DNA of 64,000 bases. Origin: Caldilineaceae bacterium (GTDB taxonomy: Bacteria; Chloroflexota; Anaerolineae; Caldilineales; Caldilineaceae). The stretch spans positions 1-64,000 of the forward strand of contig JAHBVH010000045.1 of assembly GCA_019637645.1 (NCBI GenBank), in the 5' to 3' direction. This document shows positions 25,106 to 33,020 of this stretch, piece after piece. A program made the translations under genes and the position numbers. Under the pieces are notes generated by a model. That model worked only from the letters and a program-made list of their open reading frames with translations, searched no databases and was not told where the DNA came from. Every line of letters starts with the position of its first letter. Position 1 is the first letter of the stretch.

Positions 25106-25545
25106 TTAGTCGAAGTTGCGTGACCAATCCCCGGTGTGGCCCCCCCGTTTTTCGAGGATCTGGATGTTGGTAATGGTCATGCCGCGATCATAGCGCTTGG
25201 TCATGTCATAAACCGTCAGCGCGGCAATGCTGACCGCGGTCATTGCTTCCATGGTCACCCCTGCTTGGCCCCTGTACTGCGGACTGTCGCGGTGATCACA
25301 AGCTGGCCCGCGGCTGGCGCAAAGGTGAAGTCGATAGCGACTGAGTCAAGCATGACCACGTGACAGTGGGGGATCAAGGTCGCGGTCTGTTTGGCCGCCA
25401 AAATGCCAGCAACGCGGGCGGTCGTCAATACATCCCCCTTCGACACCTTCCCTTCCTGAATTGCCTGCAGCGCGGTTGGTTGCATCTGCACCGCGCCCCG
25501 CGCAATGACCACCCGCGCGGTGGTATCCGTTGCCGTTGTTGTCAT
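25106..25545 (-). pseudogene. moaC: cyclic pyranopterin monophosphate synthase MoaC, frameshifted
   Basis: MoaC acts in the first stage of molybdenum cofactor synthesis. From the ATG at 25545 (AGGAGG upstream) the reading is KGDVLTTARVAGILAAKQTA, LIPHCHVV and [13 protein letters not shown], then TGA at 25257-25255. In the next frame the family text continues without loss: [38 protein letters not shown], to TAA at 25108-25106. One missing G in the run at 25258-25261 explains the break. The joined protein would have about 146 residues with the expected His and Lys active-site residues. It is a real pseudogene, a recoding site or a sequencing error in a homopolymer. Confidence 0.85.
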
Positions 25546-25587
25546 GCGAAGGCCCTCCTGGTGAATCGATTTGGTTAATTCATGATT

Positions 25588-25605
25588 ATTCAATATTTGA
25601 GTAAT
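25588..25605. promoter_or_regulatory. 18-bp inverted-repeat operator shared with the padR-mod operon
   Basis: ATTCAATATTTGAGTAAT lies in the AT-rich space between divergent moaC and msrB, 43 bases from the moaC start. It matches the site at 35362-35379 at 16 of 18 positions; TTCAA and TTGA form the inverted core. Confidence 0.55.
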
Positions 25606-25640
25606 AAAATTATAATAAATTTGTGCGACTGTTTTGTCAA

Positions 25641-25696
25641 TGCGATCTGATACGGTCGAGTAGCCGTTGTCAGCTTGCCGCCGCTGTCAGATCGCA
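25641..25696. other. long-range inverted repeat in the msrB leader
   Basis: TGCGATCTGA (25641-25650) and TCAGATCGCA (25687-25696) are perfect complements 36 bases apart, ending 31 bases before the msrB start. It might fold in the messenger leader; function unknown. Confidence 0.4.
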
Positions 25697-25727
25697 ACGT
25701 AGAATTTGATTGAGCAAGGAGAAAATC

Positions 25728-26261
25728 ATGTCGCGCCGAAGTTTTCTGAAACAGCTTCTAGTCTTGGCAACGGCACCACTGTTCGTTACGGCTTGTGGTC
25801 GTGTTGCTGAACCCGTGGTGATGAGTGAAGCTAACCCGACTACGGTCCAACGGCTGGAGAAGCCATTGGCAGAATGGCAACAGTTGTTGCCCGCAGATGC
25901 TTATGCCGTCCTCTTTGAAGAAGCGACGGAACGCCCTTTTACCAGCCCGCTCAATGATGAGCACCGCGCTGGCACTTTCCTCTGCGCGGCTTGTTATTGG
26001 CCGCTCTTTGCCGCCGAGACAAAATACGATAGCGGCACGGGTTGGCCTAGTTTCTATCAAGCGCTACCGGACGCTGTGGGCACCAAGGAAGATCATGCTT
26101 TGTTCATGGTGCGGACGGAGTATCACTGCGCCCGTTGTGGTGGTCACCAGGGCCATATCTTTGACGACGGTCCCCAACCGACGGGCAAACGCTACTGTAA
26201 CAATGGCGTGGCGTTGGCCTTTATCCCCGCGGAACAGCCGCTGCCAGCCTTGAGGAGCTAA
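25728..26261 (+). CDS. msrB: exported peptide-methionine (R)-S-oxide reductase MsrB
   Basis: Reduces the R form of methionine sulfoxide in proteins, here outside the membrane. The N-terminus is MSRRSFLKQLLVLATAPLF followed by VTACG: a twin-arginine-type motif plus a lipobox. The MsrB domain has CAACYWPLF, DSGTGWPSF, and RTEYHCARCGGHQGHIFDDG, giving the two CxxC zinc pairs, and RYCNNGVAL with the catalytic Cys157. The ATG at 25728 has AAGGAG upstream. The msrA gene begins 3 bases after its stop codon. Confidence 0.9.
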   Translation: MSRRSFLKQLLVLATAPLFVTACGRVAEPVVMSEANPTTVQRLEKPLAEWQQLLPADAYAVLFEEATERPFTSPLNDEHRAGTFLCAACYWPLFAAETKYDSGTGWPSFYQALPDAVGTKEDHALFMVRTEYHCARCGGHQGHIFDDGPQPTGKRYCNNGVALAFIPAEQPLPALRS

Positions 26262-26263
26262 CT

Positions 26264-26917
26264 ATGAAACTGCTAGGGATTCTTTGTACTGCCGGGGTCT
26301 TCTGCCTGTTGGTGGCTTGTGCTGCCCCGCCACCGCCGGTTGCGACCGCGGTGGTCACTGCCGTTGCAACCCCCGTGCCTGATCCAAACAACCTGGAAAC
26401 GGCGACCTTGGCTGGTGGTTGCTTTTGGTCGATGCAGCGGGCGCTGGATGCCGTGCCAGGCGTGATCACCACCACGGTCGGCTATGCCGGTGGCATTGAG
26501 CCGAACCCTACCTATGCCCAAGTCGTTGCCAAGATGACTGGTCATGCTGAGGCTGTCGAAGTCATTTTTGATGCAGCCCAGATCAGCTATGCCGACCTCT
26601 TGGACGCCTACTGGCATGAGATCGATCCGGTGGCGGTTGATCGTCAATTCTGTGATCAGGGTCCCAATTATCGCTCGGCGATCTTCTACCATACGACGGA
26701 GCAACAACAGGTCGCCGCAGCCAGTAAAGCGGCCTTGGCGGCGTCGGGGCGCTTTACGCAACCGATTGCCACTGCAATTGTGGCCGTAACCCCCTTCTAT
26801 CCAGCAGAAAGCTATCATCAGAAATATTACCTGAAGCGCCCTGATGACTATGCCCGCTATCGCGTCGGTTGTGGCCGCGATGCGCGCCTCGCCGAGCTTT
26901 GGGGCACCGGTCGTTAG
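26264..26917 (+). CDS. msrA: exported peptide-methionine (S)-S-oxide reductase MsrA
   Basis: Repairs the S form of methionine sulfoxide. The signal peptide ends in a lipobox (LLVACAAPPP), so it is a lipoprotein like its partner. The catalytic motif is LAGGCFWSMQRALDAVPGV with Cys53, followed by TTVGYAGGIEPNPTY and SYADLLDAYWHEIDPVAVDRQ. GRDARLAELWG stands near the C-terminus. 217 residues is normal. The pair forms an msrBA operon for repair of surface and exported proteins; the aldehyde dehydrogenase gene starts 29 bases later. Confidence 0.9.
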   Translation: MKLLGILCTAGVFCLLVACAAPPPPVATAVVTAVATPVPDPNNLETATLAGGCFWSMQRALDAVPGVITTTVGYAGGIEPNPTYAQVVAKMTGHAEAVEVIFDAAQISYADLLDAYWHEIDPVAVDRQFCDQGPNYRSAIFYHTTEQQQVAAASKAALAASGRFTQPIATAIVAVTPFYPAESYHQKYYLKRPDDYARYRVGCGRDARLAELWGTGR

Positions 26918-26945
26918 CCAGAGAAAAATAGAAAAGAAAGTCGGC

Positions 26946-28400
26946 ATGAATAATCGTTCGACCTATGCGATGTATATCAACGGGGAATGGGTGGCAAGCG
27001 CAAGTGGTGCGTATTTTGCGGCCATAAGTCCGGCCACAGGTGAAGAGATTGGCTTACTGCCGGAAGGCACCCGCCAAGACGCGCAAGCCGCCATTGCCGC
27101 GGCGAATGGCGCGGCAGCCGCGTGGGCAGCCCGTACGCCGTTTGACCGTGCCACCATCTTAGAGCGCGTGGCCACGGTCATGCTGGCGCGTCGTGACGAT
27201 TTGGCGCTTACCTTGACGGTGGAACAAGGCAAGCCGCTCCACACCGAAGCCTATGGCGAAGTCGATGATGTGATCGACTATTTTCGCATGGCCGCAGGGG
27301 ATGCCCGACGGGTTGAAGGCATTCTGCCGCCTTCGGTCGATCCTAAAAAGCGCGTCCTGATCCAGCGCGTGCCTCGTGGGGTGATCGGCGTGATCACGCC
27401 GTGGAACTGGCCCTATGAAATGCCCGCCGAACTCATCGCCCCTGCCTTGGCCTATGGGAATACAGTCGTCTGGACACCTGCACCGAGTACAGCCATCTGT
27501 GCTGTAAAATTGGTTGAGTGCCTGGTGGAGGCTGCTCTACCACCCGGTGTGCTCAACTTGGTCATTGGCCCCGGGGCAGTGGTGGGGGATGAGATTGCGC
27601 ACAACGCTGGCACCCATACTGTCGCTTTTATCGGCTCGATTGCCACGGGCCAACAGGTTGCTCAACGCGCAGCGGGCAAGGATCTGCTCCTGGAGCTAGG
27701 GGGGAACGGTCCCTTGGTTATCCTCGATGATGCTGACCTTGACGCGGCGGTGGCGGCAACGTTGACCAGTTGTCTGCTTTGTGCCGGGCAAAGTTGCAGT
27801 GCCGGTGAATTGATTTTGGTGCAAGCCACGGTAGCCGATGCTTATTTAGCGCGTCTTTGCCAAGCTGTGGATCAACAGGTGCGCCTTGGTTTGCCCTTGG
27901 ACCCAACCACCACGCTTGGCCCTTTGAATAATGCGGCCACAGCCGCTAAAATGGATCAGCATATTGACGATGCCTTGGCCCAAGGCGCGCAACTGTTGCG
28001 CGGCGGCCAACGCGCGGCGAATTTTCCCACAGGGCTCTACTATCCGCCCACGGTGTTGAGCCAAGTAACCCCCACCATGTTGGTGGCGCGTGAGGAGACC
28101 TTTGGCCCAATCATGCCGGTTATGCTGATTCAAGATGAAGCAGAAGCACTGGCGCTCATCAATGCTTCGTCCTATGGCTTGCTAACCGCCATCTTCACGC
28201 GCGATCTGCGGCGCGCCCTACACTTTGCTGAAGCTGTACGGGCCGGTTGGGTTAATATCAATGAGTCAACCAATTGGTGGGAATTGCACCTGCCTTTTGG
28301 GGGGCGCGCCGGTTCACAAAGTGGTGTTGGCCGCGTCGGGGGCCGCTTCGCGCAAGAGCGCTTCACCGAACTCAAGACCATCGTCATGCAACTTGATTAG
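26946..28400 (+). CDS. NAD(P)-dependent aldehyde dehydrogenase
   Basis: Oxidises an aldehyde to a carboxylate. 484 residues from the ATG at 26946; the reading frame is open upstream inside msrA, but the conserved start MYINGEWVASASG fits this ATG. The active site shows Glu250 (LLLELGGNGP), Cys284 (GQSCSAG) and the Asn of GVITPWNWPYEMPAEL. VAREETFGPIMPVM and the C-terminal NINESTNWWELHLPFGG complete the fold. The Asn-Gly in ELGGNGP is less common than ELGGKSP. Substrate unknown; the Ldh_2 gene 63 bases downstream suggests a shared catabolic role. Confidence 0.88.
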   Translation: MNNRSTYAMYINGEWVASASGAYFAAISPATGEEIGLLPEGTRQDAQAAIAAANGAAAAWAARTPFDRATILERVATVMLARRDDLALTLTVEQGKPLHTEAYGEVDDVIDYFRMAAGDARRVEGILPPSVDPKKRVLIQRVPRGVIGVITPWNWPYEMPAELIAPALAYGNTVVWTPAPSTAICAVKLVECLVEAALPPGVLNLVIGPGAVVGDEIAHNAGTHTVAFIGSIATGQQVAQRAAGKDLLLELGGNGPLVILDDADLDAAVAATLTSCLLCAGQSCSAGELILVQATVADAYLARLCQAVDQQVRLGLPLDPTTTLGPLNNAATAAKMDQHIDDALAQGAQLLRGGQRAANFPTGLYYPPTVLSQVTPTMLVAREETFGPIMPVMLIQDEAEALALINASSYGLLTAIFTRDLRRALHFAEAVRAGWVNINESTNWWELHLPFGGRAGSQSGVGRVGGRFAQERFTELKTIVMQLD

Positions 28401-28462
28401 GCGCACCATCGCGCGGATCAAGGTTTTATCCTAGCCAGTATCACAAAAAGGAAAAGCGAGCG

Positions 28463-29443
28463 ATGAATTTACCACCAAGCAGCTATCTCTCGGTCCCCTA
28501 CACGGAGCTGCAAGCCTTTGTCACCGAACTTGGGCTGGCAGTTGGGCTCTCCACAGAAAAAGCGACCTTGCTGGCCGAACTGCTTACGGCCAATGATCTG
28601 CGTGGCGTTTTCAGCCATGGTACCACGCAGATGGCTACCTATGCGCGACTGCTGCGCGATGGCATCCTCAACAATCAACCCGATGTGCAGGTGGTGCGAG
28701 AGACGCCGGTGAGTGTCTTGGTGGACGGCGATGGCGGCTTGGGCTATTTCCCCTCGCACCGCGCAACGGAGATCTTGATTGAAAAGGCCAAAAGCCAAGG
28801 GATGGCCGTGGTACTGACCCGCAACCACGGTCACTTTGGCGCGGCGGGGCTCTATTCGCGCATGACCTTGCCCCATGATCTGCTCTGTTTTGTCACATCG
28901 GGCCATCAGTTGTTATTGAACGATGGCGAACCGCTCCTCAGCGCCGCCGGTGGCTCGCCCATGTCCTTTAGCTCACCCGCTGGTGAGGAAGAGTCCTTGC
29001 TGTTGGACTTTGGCGCGATCCATGATCTCTATGGCTCTTCACCCTACCGCGAGGCGATTATCAAGTTGGCACCCGGCACGGTTTTCCGCTCGCTGGGCAT
29101 GGGCGCGATCTGTCAATCATGGGGTGGCTTCCTGGCCGGCGTCCCGCTGGATACGGCGCGCGCCAAGCGCACCTGGGCAGGGGCCAATCAAGGGTCGCTG
29201 GTCATGGCCTTTCGGATTGACTTGTTTATGGACCCCCAACAATTTAAGTATGAAATGGATGAGTATGTGCGGGCGGTTAAACGGTTACAACCGCTAGACG
29301 GCTTTGCCGAAAGCTTCCTACCCGGTGGGGTAGAGGCCATGCGGGCGCGCAAATACCGGGCCGAAGGAGTTCCCGTCGGGCCAAACCACCAGAAGCGCCT
29401 AGCGGAAGTAGCCCAGGAATTGGGCGTGTCTGTGCCTTGGTAG
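28463..29443 (+). CDS. malate/L-lactate dehydrogenase-family oxidoreductase (Ldh_2)
   Basis: NAD(P)-dependent oxidoreductase of the family that includes AllD, ComC and YbiC, which act on 2-hydroxy acids such as ureidoglycolate or sulfolactate. Visible motifs are TANDLRGVFSHGTTQM with the family His, VLVDGDGGLGYFPSHRATE, and VVLTRNHGHFGAAGLYS. It has 326 residues. Unlike many members, FLAGVPLD replaces the usual GG motif for cofactor binding. AAAAAGGAAAAG precedes the ATG. A large inverted repeat follows its stop codon. The exact substrate is unknown. Confidence 0.82.
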   Translation: MNLPPSSYLSVPYTELQAFVTELGLAVGLSTEKATLLAELLTANDLRGVFSHGTTQMATYARLLRDGILNNQPDVQVVRETPVSVLVDGDGGLGYFPSHRATEILIEKAKSQGMAVVLTRNHGHFGAAGLYSRMTLPHDLLCFVTSGHQLLLNDGEPLLSAAGGSPMSFSSPAGEEESLLLDFGAIHDLYGSSPYREAIIKLAPGTVFRSLGMGAICQSWGGFLAGVPLDTARAKRTWAGANQGSLVMAFRIDLFMDPQQFKYEMDEYVRAVKRLQPLDGFAESFLPGGVEAMRARKYRAEGVPVGPNHQKRLAEVAQELGVSVPW

Positions 29444-29453
29444 GCAGGCGTTG

Positions 29454-29522
29454 GGACGCGGATGAACGCCGATAGACGCGGATTTTTGGTAAATCCGCGT
29501 CCATCCGCGTTCATCCGCGTCC
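29454..29522. repeat. 69-bp inverted repeat of CGCGGAT units
   Basis: 32-base arms (29454-29485 and 29491-29522) pair with two mismatches around a 5-base loop. Each arm has three CGCGGAT-like units (GACGCGGATGAACGC...). It sits between the Ldh_2 stop codon and the next ribosome binding site. Confidence 0.85.
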
Positions 29523-29540
29523 TTGATAAAGGAGTTTGTT

Positions 29541-30017
29541 ATGGCTGCTCCACAGCAGACGCAATTGCGCATTGATGGGTTGGTGGCGCAGGCTTGCCAC
29601 CTGACTGTACAAGATCTCTCGTTGTTACCGCGCGAGAGCGTGACCGAATGGATCCCTGATCTGAAGGACGGCGTGACTGTGCAGGAGACGTGGAGCGGCG
29701 TACGCCTCAGTATGGTGTTACGTATGGCTCAGCCTCTCCCAACGGCGCGTTATGTGCGCATCCATGCTGGGCACTTTGTGGTGCCGATTGCGCTGGCTGA
29801 AGTCGATGCTGCTATTTTGGTGGATAGCTGGAATGGCCAACCGCTCACCGTGGCCTATGGCGCACCCTGGCGGTTGGCCCTGGTCGGCGGTGCGTGTTTC
29901 ACCCGTGTCAAATGGATTGAGCGGCTCGAAGTAACCGCCGAGCCTGGGGAGAATGTCGGCCAAGCGCTTGCGCAATTACGCAGTCAACTTCAACGATCAC
30001 GTGCGGCTGCTTGGTAA
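29541..30017 (+). CDS. small molybdopterin-binding-fold oxidoreductase protein
   Basis: 158 residues of the sulfite-oxidase-type molybdopterin fold without signal peptide. Typical text: DGLVAQACHLTVQDLSLLP, WSGVRLSMVLRMAQPLP, RIHAGHFVVPIAL and GAPWRLALVGGACFTRVKW, ending with IERLEVTAEPGENVG. The single Cys in GGACFTRVKW is not at the usual cofactor position, which is normally much earlier, so catalytic activity is not assured. It is a paralogue of the protein at 38380 (shared PLPTA-Y-R and LTAEPGEN). The ATG at 29541 follows AAAGGAG. Confidence 0.78.
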   Translation: MAAPQQTQLRIDGLVAQACHLTVQDLSLLPRESVTEWIPDLKDGVTVQETWSGVRLSMVLRMAQPLPTARYVRIHAGHFVVPIALAEVDAAILVDSWNGQPLTVAYGAPWRLALVGGACFTRVKWIERLEVTAEPGENVGQALAQLRSQLQRSRAAAW

Positions 30018-30064
30018 CATCACCTCTGGCAATCACCAAGCATCAATGGCTAATGACCATAATC

Positions 30065-31036
30065 CTACCACGCATACGCTTCGGGCGCTTCCCCGCCGGG
30101 TCCCGGCCAAATTTCACTCAAACGCTTGAGCACCTCACTAGATAACGTAATCTCGACGGCCCGTAGCGCATCATCATATTGCTGCACTGTACGTGGCCCG
30201 ATGATTGGTGCCGTGACAACAGGATTGTGGAGTAGCCAAGCAAGGGCAACATTGGCTGGTGACTCTCCCAACTCTTGACAGAGTGTCTCATAGGCTTCCA
30301 ACTGGGCGCGGAACTTATCGATCTGGCCTTGCATCCGATCTTCGGCGCGGCGTCCGGTTGATGCTTTTTGCAGCGCACCCCCCAACAAGCCGCCGGCTAA
30401 GGGGCTCCAAGGGATCAAACCGAGCCCAAATTCGCGGCACGCGGGGATGACTTCCAATTCGATCATACGGGCATTGAGGTTGTAGAGACTTTGTTCGGAG
30501 ACGAGACCCAAGCAGTTGCGCTTCTGCGCCGAAAATTGGCCCAACGCAATATGGAGGCCAGCGAAATTGCTGCTGCCCACATAGAGGACCTTGCCTTCCC
30601 GCACCAATTGTTCCATGGCTTGCCAGATCTCTTCCCATGGGGTTGTGCGTTCCACGTGGTGCATCTGGTAGAGATCAATGTGATCGGTCTGTAACCGGCG
30701 TAGGCTCTCTTCACATGCCTTGCGAATATGATAGGCCGACAGACCCCGTTCATTGGGCCGTTCGCCCATTCGATTGTAGACCTTGGTGGCGAGGACAATG
30801 GTATCCCGGCGGCCACCACCTTGGGCCAACCACCGCCCAATGATCTGCTCGGTAATGCCCTCGCCTAATTTCCTGCCGTAGACATTGGCCGTATCGAAAA
30901 AATTAACGCCCGTTGCCAACGCCCGATCCATAATAGCAAAGCTGTCGGCTTCGGTGGTCTGTGGGCCAAAGTTCATCGTACCTAGACAAAGACGGCTCAC
31001 TTGTAAGCCGGTGCGACCAAGATTGGTATAGTGCAT
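30065..31036 (-). CDS. aldo/keto reductase
   Basis: NADPH-dependent carbonyl reductase with the TIM-barrel fold, 323 residues from the ATG at 31036. It begins MHYTNLGRTGLQVSRLCLGTMNFG. The catalytic Tyr is in FFDTANVYGRKLGEGITEQ, with Asp one turn before; Lys is in VLATKVYNRMG and His in LYQMHHVERTTPWEEIW. VLYVGSSNFAGLHI and LIPWSPLAGGLLGG are standard. An ATG at 31057 is in frame but the family start favours 31036. The substrate is unknown. It is convergent with the molybdopterin-fold gene. Confidence 0.9.
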   Translation of the reverse strand: MHYTNLGRTGLQVSRLCLGTMNFGPQTTEADSFAIMDRALATGVNFFDTANVYGRKLGEGITEQIIGRWLAQGGGRRDTIVLATKVYNRMGERPNERGLSAYHIRKACEESLRRLQTDHIDLYQMHHVERTTPWEEIWQAMEQLVREGKVLYVGSSNFAGLHIALGQFSAQKRNCLGLVSEQSLYNLNARMIELEVIPACREFGLGLIPWSPLAGGLLGGALQKASTGRRAEDRMQGQIDKFRAQLEAYETLCQELGESPANVALAWLLHNPVVTAPIIGPRTVQQYDDALRAVEITLSSEVLKRLSEIWPGPGGEAPEAYAW

Positions 31037-31091
31037 AAGAGTGCATCTTTCTAACAACTTCTAACAAGAGCAGCGCGACCACGCTACCGCT

Positions 31092-31358
31092 CTAAAGTGT
31101 CCGAATAAAATCAAAGAGGGGACCTTCTTCATCAGCATTTGACACCAGACCACCATCGATTTCCAGATGGCTTAATAGTGGCTTGCCACAGCAAGGACAG
31201 ACCGGGGTCGCAGCTGCCACGACAAAGACTGTCTCCTCAAAGTAGGCAACAATATGCCAAGTCTCGTGTGGCTCGGCTTGTCGCGTCACCGACCAACGCC
31301 CAACGAGGCAATGGGGATTTTCACAAAAGCGATCTTCGGCGATAGGCACATCCTGCAT
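31092..31358 (-). CDS. small putative zinc-binding protein
   Basis: Unrecognised protein of 88 residues, starting MQDVPIAEDRFCENPHC. The pairs CENPHC and CPCCGKPLL could bind one zinc. The middle is beta-rich (WHIVAYFEETVFVVAAATP), and the end is acidic. ATG at 31358 is preferred because GAAGG lies nine bases before it; an in-frame ATG at 31367 touches that site. The gene is downstream of an aldehyde dehydrogenase gene on the same strand, separated by a hairpin. Confidence 0.6.
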   Translation of the reverse strand: MQDVPIAEDRFCENPHCLVGRWSVTRQAEPHETWHIVAYFEETVFVVAAATPVCPCCGKPLLSHLEIDGGLVSNADEEGPLFDFIRTL

Positions 31359-31379
31359 GTCATCCATCCTTCTTCTGGG

Positions 31380-31417
31380 GATTGTCCGGTGCTTGGGTAA
31401 AGCTATCCCGGACAATC
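31380..31417 (-). terminator. stem-loop between aldehyde dehydrogenase and zinc-protein genes
   Basis: GATTGTCCGG and CCGGACAATC form a perfect 10-bp stem with an 18-base loop, 16 bases after the dehydrogenase stop codon on the minus strand. No T tract; partial termination is possible. Confidence 0.45.
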
Positions 31418-31432
31418 GGGATTGTGCCCTCG

Positions 31433-32857
31433 TTATTCCAAGCCGGCGATGGCTTTGACTTCCATAAACTCGCTCATCCCCCACGCCCCTTTTTCGCGGC
31501 CATTGCCCGACTGCTTAAAGCCGCCAAAGGGGACATCGGTATCGGGTCCCGTATAGTTGATGTGAATTTGGCCGGCACGAATCCGTTTAGCCAGCCGTTG
31601 GGCACGGTTCATGTCCTTGGTGACAATATAGCCAGCCAACCCGTAATCCGTATCATTGGCAATGCGCACGGCCTCTTCCTCGTCTGCGTAACCCAAGATC
31701 GAGACCACCGGCCCAAAGATCTCTTCACGGGCAATTTGCATGTCATTTTGCACATTGGCAAAGACGGTGGGGCGGACATAGTAGCCGGTTTCTAGCCCCT
31801 CTGGTTTGCCCGGGCCACCAGCGACCAAGGTCGCGCCTTCATCGATGCCTGCTTGAATGAGCCGTTGGATCTTTTCAAACTGCGTCTGGCTGACAACCGG
31901 CCCAATGTCGGCTTCTTCATCGTCCGGCGCGCCAGGCGTGACATTAGCGGCGGCTTTCCGTGCAATCTCGATCGCGTCGTCCATGCGTAGCGACGGCACC
32001 AGCATGCGCGTCGGCGCATTACAAGATTGGCCGCTATTATTCATCACGGCCCGCACACCCCGCGTCACGGCATCGTCAAAGTCTGCATCTTCAAAGATGA
32101 TATTGGCCGACTTGCCCCCCAATTCTTGGCTGACCCGTTTGACGGTGGTCGCGGCAGCTTTGGCTACCGCAACGCCGCCCCGGGTGGAGCCAGTGAAGGA
32201 CATCATGTCAATGCCAGGGTGGGCCGACATCGCTTCACCAACCGTGGGGCCATCGCCATTGACCAAGTTGAAAACCCCGGCAGGCACACCGGCTTCATCC
32301 ATCACTTCCGCAAAAACCAGCCCGCTGATGGGCGCAATTTCGCTAGGCTTGAGGATCATGGTGCAGCCCGCGGCCAAGGCCGGTGCGACCTTGGAGACGA
32401 TTTGATTGATCGGCCAGTTCCACGGTGTGATCAGACCACAGACCCCAATCGGCTCATGGGTAATGCGGGCGTTGCCGGTGGTCGTCTCAAATTGAAAATT
32501 TTTGAGGGCTTTGATAGTGCTGTCTAAATGACGGATGCCAACTTCAGTTTGGGCGCCATAGGCCAGCCGGTGGGGCGCACCCATCTCTGCCGAGATCGCG
32601 GCGGCAATATCATCATAGCGTTTTTGATAGACCTCTTTGATCTTGTAGAGCAAGGCCAGCCGCTCGTTGAAAGAGCTTTGGGAAAAGCTTTCAAACGCGG
32701 CCTGTGCCGCTTTGACCGCCCGATCGACATCCGCGGCTGTACCAACGCTAATGAGCGCAAAGGGCGCTTCGTTGGCGGGGTTCAGCACTTCCAAGGTGGC
32801 TGGCTGAACGGGGTCCACCCATTGGCCATTGATGTAAAACTTGAGATATTCTTGCAT
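31433..32857 (-). CDS. NAD(P)-dependent aldehyde dehydrogenase
   Basis: 474 residues. It starts MQEYLKFYINGQWVDPVQPATLEVLNPANEAPFAL. The active-site residues are Glu245 (SQELGGKSANII) and Cys279 (NSGQSCNAPTR), 34 apart as usual. The NAD-site text is GVCGLITPWNWPINQIVSKVAPALAAG, and AREEIFGPVVSILGY follows. GAGGAG lies 8 bases upstream of the ATG. It is divergent from a second aldehyde dehydrogenase gene at 33021, and a palindrome lies between them, so the two are likely co-regulated. Confidence 0.9.
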   Translation of the reverse strand: MQEYLKFYINGQWVDPVQPATLEVLNPANEAPFALISVGTAADVDRAVKAAQAAFESFSQSSFNERLALLYKIKEVYQKRYDDIAAAISAEMGAPHRLAYGAQTEVGIRHLDSTIKALKNFQFETTTGNARITHEPIGVCGLITPWNWPINQIVSKVAPALAAGCTMILKPSEIAPISGLVFAEVMDEAGVPAGVFNLVNGDGPTVGEAMSAHPGIDMMSFTGSTRGGVAVAKAAATTVKRVSQELGGKSANIIFEDADFDDAVTRGVRAVMNNSGQSCNAPTRMLVPSLRMDDAIEIARKAAANVTPGAPDDEEADIGPVVSQTQFEKIQRLIQAGIDEGATLVAGGPGKPEGLETGYYVRPTVFANVQNDMQIAREEIFGPVVSILGYADEEEAVRIANDTDYGLAGYIVTKDMNRAQRLAKRIRAGQIHINYTGPDTDVPFGGFKQSGNGREKGAWGMSEFMEVKAIAGLE

Positions 32858-32925
32858 GGTTTGGCTCCTCAGGTCGGGTATATACGCTTGTGCAACTGTG
32901 GTGGAACTACCTGGTGTGATATACT

Positions 32926-32940
32926 ACTGATTAAATCAGT
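32926..32940. promoter_or_regulatory. perfect palindrome ACTGATTAAATCAGT between divergent dehydrogenase genes
   Basis: Seven-base arms ACTGATT and AATCAGT around one base, in the 163-base divergent intergenic region. Size and symmetry are typical of a GntR- or TetR-type operator. No regulator gene is adjacent. Confidence 0.5.
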
Positions 32941-33020
32941 ATATGTTGGTCTCCGAGCATAGCATGATGAGGAAGGGCTGTCAAATCACCTGATTTGCCA
33001 AAAGGAGCTATTGATATCAA

